DNA of 64,000 nt from NCBI GenBank assembly GCA_000333855.2, contig CM007316.1, forward strand, positions 1 through 64,000, read 5' to 3'. This stretch comes from Endotrypanum monterogeii. Taxonomy: Eukaryota > Euglenozoa > Kinetoplastea > Trypanosomatida > Trypanosomatidae. A program made the translations under genes and the position numbers. Each line of letters opens with the position of its first letter. Position 1 is the stretch's first letter. The notes under the pieces are model-generated. The model ran no database searches. It was not told where the DNA came from and worked only from the letters and a program-made list of their open reading frames with translations. Shown piece by piece: positions 63,044 to 64,000 of the stretch.

Positions 63044-64000
63044 ATCGTTTAGGGGACGAGCGCGGTGCAGACGCCTTGCACACGCGTGCGCGTTGTCCCA
63101 CCACCAATACCTCTCTCTCGGATAGGAGTACGTATGCACGACTAAGGAGGTTCTCTAAACGCACTTGAGTAGTTAATATTTCGAAGACTTTGGCAGAGAC
63201 ACTGCACGGACCGATCACAGAGAGCTCCCTCGTAGTGGGAGAAGCAAAAAGCAAAACTTTAAATATGTAAAAACACCCCCGCCCCAAGACAGCGAAAGCA
63301 AGTTGCAGGGCTGCAGATCCTTCCACTTGAGGTGGCGCCTCATAAGCGAGAATGTGTGCGGGATGAGGCAAAGGCGACGATATGTTGAGTCAAAGAAGAG
63401 GGACGAAAAAGATGCATCATTTTGAAAAGAGAATTGCCAGCTGACCGCTGCACAGCAGCTGCGTACTAAAATAAGAAAAATCAATTGGATATCGCACTTA
63501 GGCTTCCCCAACTAGCCGAAATCCTCGGTGCGCCGATACAAACACTTCTTTCCCCTTTTTTGTTTTCGAGCGCCTCCAAGATAGAAGCACTGGGTAAGAT
63601 GTCACTTAGCTCTCTGAGGGCGGGGGCAGAGAGCAAGGTCAGACCCCGTTCGGCAGGGGGGGGGGGAAATATGAGCATTTCAAGTGCAATATGTTTGCCC
63701 CCCCCCCCTTCTCCCCTTTACATACCCTGAAAAGAGCCTTGGAAGTAGCGCCGTGTGCCACTGAGCTCTCTGCCACGCGCGCCTTTCTTTTGATTGTTGT
63801 TGTTTTCAAGTGAAAAACTCCTTTTTTTCTTGATTCTGAGAAAAACAGCTTATCTTCAGGGGGGGACGCCTAGATGCGCAATGTTGTCGTGGTGGTGAAG
63901 GCAGGTGGACAAGGAAAAGGTCAGAACAGGAAAGAGGGTATCGCCAAAAGAAAGAGGGTGAGCTGCAATGCCACGAAAAGCATTTACCCTGAGCATGAAA
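63044..64000. other. right-end intergenic region
   Basis: I see no gene. An 11-G run at about 63656 and an 11-C run at about 63697 are present. The next gene on this strand, if any, lies outside the window. Confidence 0.5.

Overview
This window looks like nuclear DNA of a kinetoplastid protist of the trypanosomatid group. The evidence is direct. About twenty intron-free protein genes lie head to tail on the minus strand, with no strand switch. They are separated by long, low-complexity intergenic regions rich in homopolymers and microsatellites. Several genes have a pyrimidine tract and an AG just upstream of the ATG, as expected for spliced-leader trans-splicing. The proteins are clearly eukaryotic (N-myristoyltransferase, Sec13, syntaxin 5, Utp14, U2A', FACT/SSRP1). 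From memory, N-myristoyltransferase of Leishmania major lies near the start of chromosome 32, so the block may be syntenic with that end; I could not check this. I do not assign a genus.

Layout, left to right; genes are read right to left. 1-4.3 kb holds no large gene, only one likely small membrane protein and a doubtful 81-codon frame. 4.3-16.6 kb carries a Bfr1-like coiled-coil protein, Sec13, an enhancer-of-polycomb-like protein, syntaxin 5 with a probable one-base frameshift in its membrane anchor, and N-myristoyltransferase. 16.6-34.3 kb carries an unknown membrane protein, an FCP/SCP-type phosphatase, a mitochondrial carrier of the S-adenosylmethionine type, a large STE-like protein kinase and an SKP1-like protein. 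It also holds three nearly identical copies of a dispersed element of about 0.4 kb. 35.8-50.1 kb carries a large armadillo-repeat protein, Utp14, an unknown serine-rich protein, a small probable mitochondrial protein, U2 snRNP A' and a small single-span membrane protein. 51-63 kb carries a divergent Hsp70, a coiled-coil protein, SSRP1/Pob3 and a GRAM-like membrane protein.

The genes do not form one pathway, which is normal for trypanosomatid polycistronic units. Sec13 and syntaxin 5 act in ER-Golgi traffic. Utp14, U2A' and SSRP1 act in ribosome, spliceosome and chromatin biology. The most interesting items are the young repeat family (copies about 98-99% identical by eye, in both orientations, one shorter at its 5' side), the homopolymer frameshift in syntaxin 5, and a possible frameshifted or decayed extension near 49.4-49.7 kb. 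I found no tRNA, rRNA, spliced-leader RNA, telomeric repeat, virus or CRISPR array. Start codons were chosen by checking for a true ATG; several longest frames begin at non-ATG codons and were shortened.
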